Positions 27,209-28,331 of a DNA stretch of 28,331 nt are shown piece after piece (position 1 is the stretch's first letter; every line of letters starts with the position of its first letter). Location of the stretch: positions 1 to 28,331 of the forward strand of contig JAOULM010000003.1 in NCBI GenBank assembly GCA_029882015.1. Reading direction: 5' to 3'. Below the pieces are notes generated by a model, which had not been told where the DNA came from, ran no database searches, and worked only from the letters and a program-made list of their open reading frames with translations. The position numbers and the translations under genes are program-made. Source of the stretch: Candidatus Nomurabacteria bacterium (lineage in GTDB: Bacteria; Patescibacteriota; Minisyncoccia; Phycocordibacterales; UBA1006).

Positions 27209-27574
27209 ATGGATACTGATACAAAAAATATTTTTCTTAAAAGGATAGAAGATATACGTAAAAAACTCTCAGACTCCTCTTACTCAGTGGAACCGTTTAC
27301 AGAAAGGCTACCCATCGAAGATAGGATGCAGAGACTTGAAGCAGACGATCGAGAGCAAGATATAAGACTAAAAAAACTCACTTTAAAAACTTTATTCTGG
27401 TTTCTAGGGCTAGAAACGCTTGCTATTTTCACAATTATATTTTTACAAGGGTTCGGTGTCATGAAGCTTGAAGAGTGGACTTTAAAGTTGTTGACTATTT
27501 CAACCATTACACAAATTACAGTAATGTTGAAGATTGCCGTACAATATTTATTCCCTAATGGATCTAAAAAATAG
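27209..27574 (+). CDS. Two-helix membrane protein coupled to the ImmA-like gene
   Basis: 121 residues. A charged, probably coiled-coil N-terminal half (RMQRLEADDREQDIRLKKLT) is followed by two helices, FWFLGLETLAIFTIIFLQGF (~69-88) and LLTISTITQITVMLKIAVQY (~96-115), ending LFPNGSKK. I remember similar small proteins with a final YLFP in bacterial and phage-linked loci, without a known role. Its coupling to a protease suggests a regulator, substrate or effector pair. Confidence 0.75.
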   Translation: MDTDTKNIFLKRIEDIRKKLSDSSYSVEPFTERLPIEDRMQRLEADDREQDIRLKKLTLKTLFWFLGLETLAIFTIIFLQGFGVMKLEEWTLKLLTISTITQITVMLKIAVQYLFPNGSKK

Positions 27575-27613
27575 GAAGTAAAATTAGAATATACGTAATT
27601 TAAGTAGATGGTG

Positions 27614-27619
27614 TATAAT
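27614..27619 (+). promoter_or_regulatory. -10 box of the last gene
   Basis: TATAAT after GGTG, 12 bases before the ATG at 27632. Confidence 0.5.
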
Positions 27620-27631
27620 TCAATTATTAAT

Positions 27632-28249
27632 ATGAAAATGTTTTTATACAACAATTGGTTCAAGTTATTCCTCGTTATTATACTATCAGCCTCTTTGGTG
27701 ATTCTTGTTGTTTTTCTTTCAAAAGGAGAAAGAAATACCTATGATTCAGACATTGATTTAGTGGAGATTGATGAAACGGAAATTGTTGTAAAATCAGGTA
27801 AAAGTTCCACGCCGTCTAATGAGCCATATATTGATTGGGGCACGCTGGACATCGCCTCTGTTATTTTCAGCGAAACAGCAGCGACACTTGATGGGGCCTT
27901 GCCAGAGCTTAGAAGTGTTCAAGAAGAAGAAAGGGATTTGGTGTCTAGAATGTATGGCCTTTTGTTAGACACATCAGATGCTGAATCTAGAGCTCAATTA
28001 GAAACTCTTATTGCGTATAGTGAAAGATATATAAAAGCTGGGGAGGACTTGATTTATTTACTCAGTGAATTAGTCAAAAAGTATGACGGTCTTATTAAAT
28101 CGGTGGCAATGAGAGATTCAAATCTTTATATTTATTATGAAGGGGAGGTTGATGAACTGGAGGCACAAAAGCAGTGGAAACTTGATGCATACACAACCAG
28201 TCAAAGTGCAAAACAGAACAATGCAAAAGAAATGCTTAACGGGGCTTAA
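27632..28249 (+). CDS. Membrane-anchored hypothetical protein
   Basis: 205 residues from ATG 27632. One N-terminal helix (WFKLFLVIILSASLVILVVF, ~9-28) with a basic cytosolic start, then an acidic external domain. Residues ~75-135 look helical (ALPELRSVQEEERDLVSRMY, ETLIAYSERYIKAGEDLIYL). The C-terminal ~35 residues are also helical (DELEAQKQWKLDAYTTSQSA). It may be a coiled-coil surface or periplasm-like protein. No family recognised. A terminator follows. Confidence 0.7.
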   Translation: MKMFLYNNWFKLFLVIILSASLVILVVFLSKGERNTYDSDIDLVEIDETEIVVKSGKSSTPSNEPYIDWGTLDIASVIFSETAATLDGALPELRSVQEEERDLVSRMYGLLLDTSDAESRAQLETLIAYSERYIKAGEDLIYLLSELVKKYDGLIKSVAMRDSNLYIYYEGEVDELEAQKQWKLDAYTTSQSAKQNNAKEMLNGA

Positions 28250-28279
28250 GATAGCTTTAGACAATTGATTGATGTAATA

Positions 28280-28308
28280 AAAATACACCTCATACGAGGT
28301 GTATTTTT
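28280..28308 (+). terminator. Terminator
   Basis: AAAATACACCTC, ATAC, GAGGTGTATTTT, with a T-tract. Confidence 0.88.
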
Positions 28309-28331
28309 ATTTGCGGAAGTGGGTCGAGATT

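Noticed and set aside
1..28331. Recoded UGA (as in Gracilibacteria/Absconditabacteria)
   Set aside because: Core genes read through with the standard code, and TGA ends the DGR target gene (798-800) and the metallopeptidase gene (10909-10911) at sensible lengths.

Overview
The window looks like a chromosomal segment of an ultrasmall Patescibacteria/CPR-type bacterium (Parcubacteria-like is my best guess; I ran no search). Evidence: an AT-rich, tightly packed genome using the standard code (TGG for Trp, TGA as stop); a ribosomal-protein cluster running uS14-uS8-uL6-uL18-uS5-uL15-SecY with no uL30 gene between uS5 and uL15, a loss known across CPR; a membrane-anchored Gmad2-domain protein; lysine/alanine-rich histone-like proteins; many small unknown membrane proteins; and a diversity-generating retroelement (DGR) of the CPR type.

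Region 1 (1-2700) is the DGR. A strong promoter drives a 210-residue target protein whose last ~45 codons are a variable repeat (VR, 655-773). A template repeat (TR, 1118-1236) lies downstream. Over 119 aligned positions VR and TR differ at 15 sites, and all 15 are adenines in TR, the signature of adenine-specific mutagenic retrohoming. An avd gene (minus strand) and a reverse transcriptase gene (plus strand) follow. The RT gene is damaged at its 5' end: a perfect 23-bp inverted repeat has replaced the codons joining two conserved N-terminal blocks and put them in different frames. The cassette has clearly been active, but its present RT may be truncated or dead.

Region 2 (2669-9005) holds an ArsR-type repressor with a 22-bp palindromic operator in its own promoter, two very basic histone-like proteins, a VIT1-type metal transporter, small membrane and unknown proteins, an acidic Ala/Pro-rich protein, an RGG/zinc-finger/Lys-tail protein, an ABC-F ATPase, a GIY-YIG protein and TspO. 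Region 3 (9006-15050) is accessory: unknown genes, DUF1905, a YgjP-like metallopeptidase, a cold-shock protein with a structured leader, a Gmad2 protein, a VTC/TTM-domain protein and two paralogous Cys-rich proteins, one of them frameshifted at an A8 tract.

Region 4 (15130-26666) is the housekeeping core: secA, the truncated spc-type cluster with secY, an adenylate-kinase-like gene and cmk, then on the minus strand infC-rpmI-rplT, and truB diverging from infC. Palindromic repeats fill the gap after secY, and a related unit follows cmk. Region 5 (26656-28249) has an ImmA/IrrE metalloprotease coupled to a two-TM protein, then a membrane-anchored unknown.

Gene expression has a common style. Shine-Dalgarno sequences are mostly absent. 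Many genes have a TGGTATAMT or GGTGTATAMT -10 box only 6-9 bases before the ATG, which predicts leaderless mRNAs. Nearly every transcription unit ends in a long perfect hairpin whose U-tract is mirrored by an A-tract, so it can work in both directions, and sometimes abuts the next gene's promoter.
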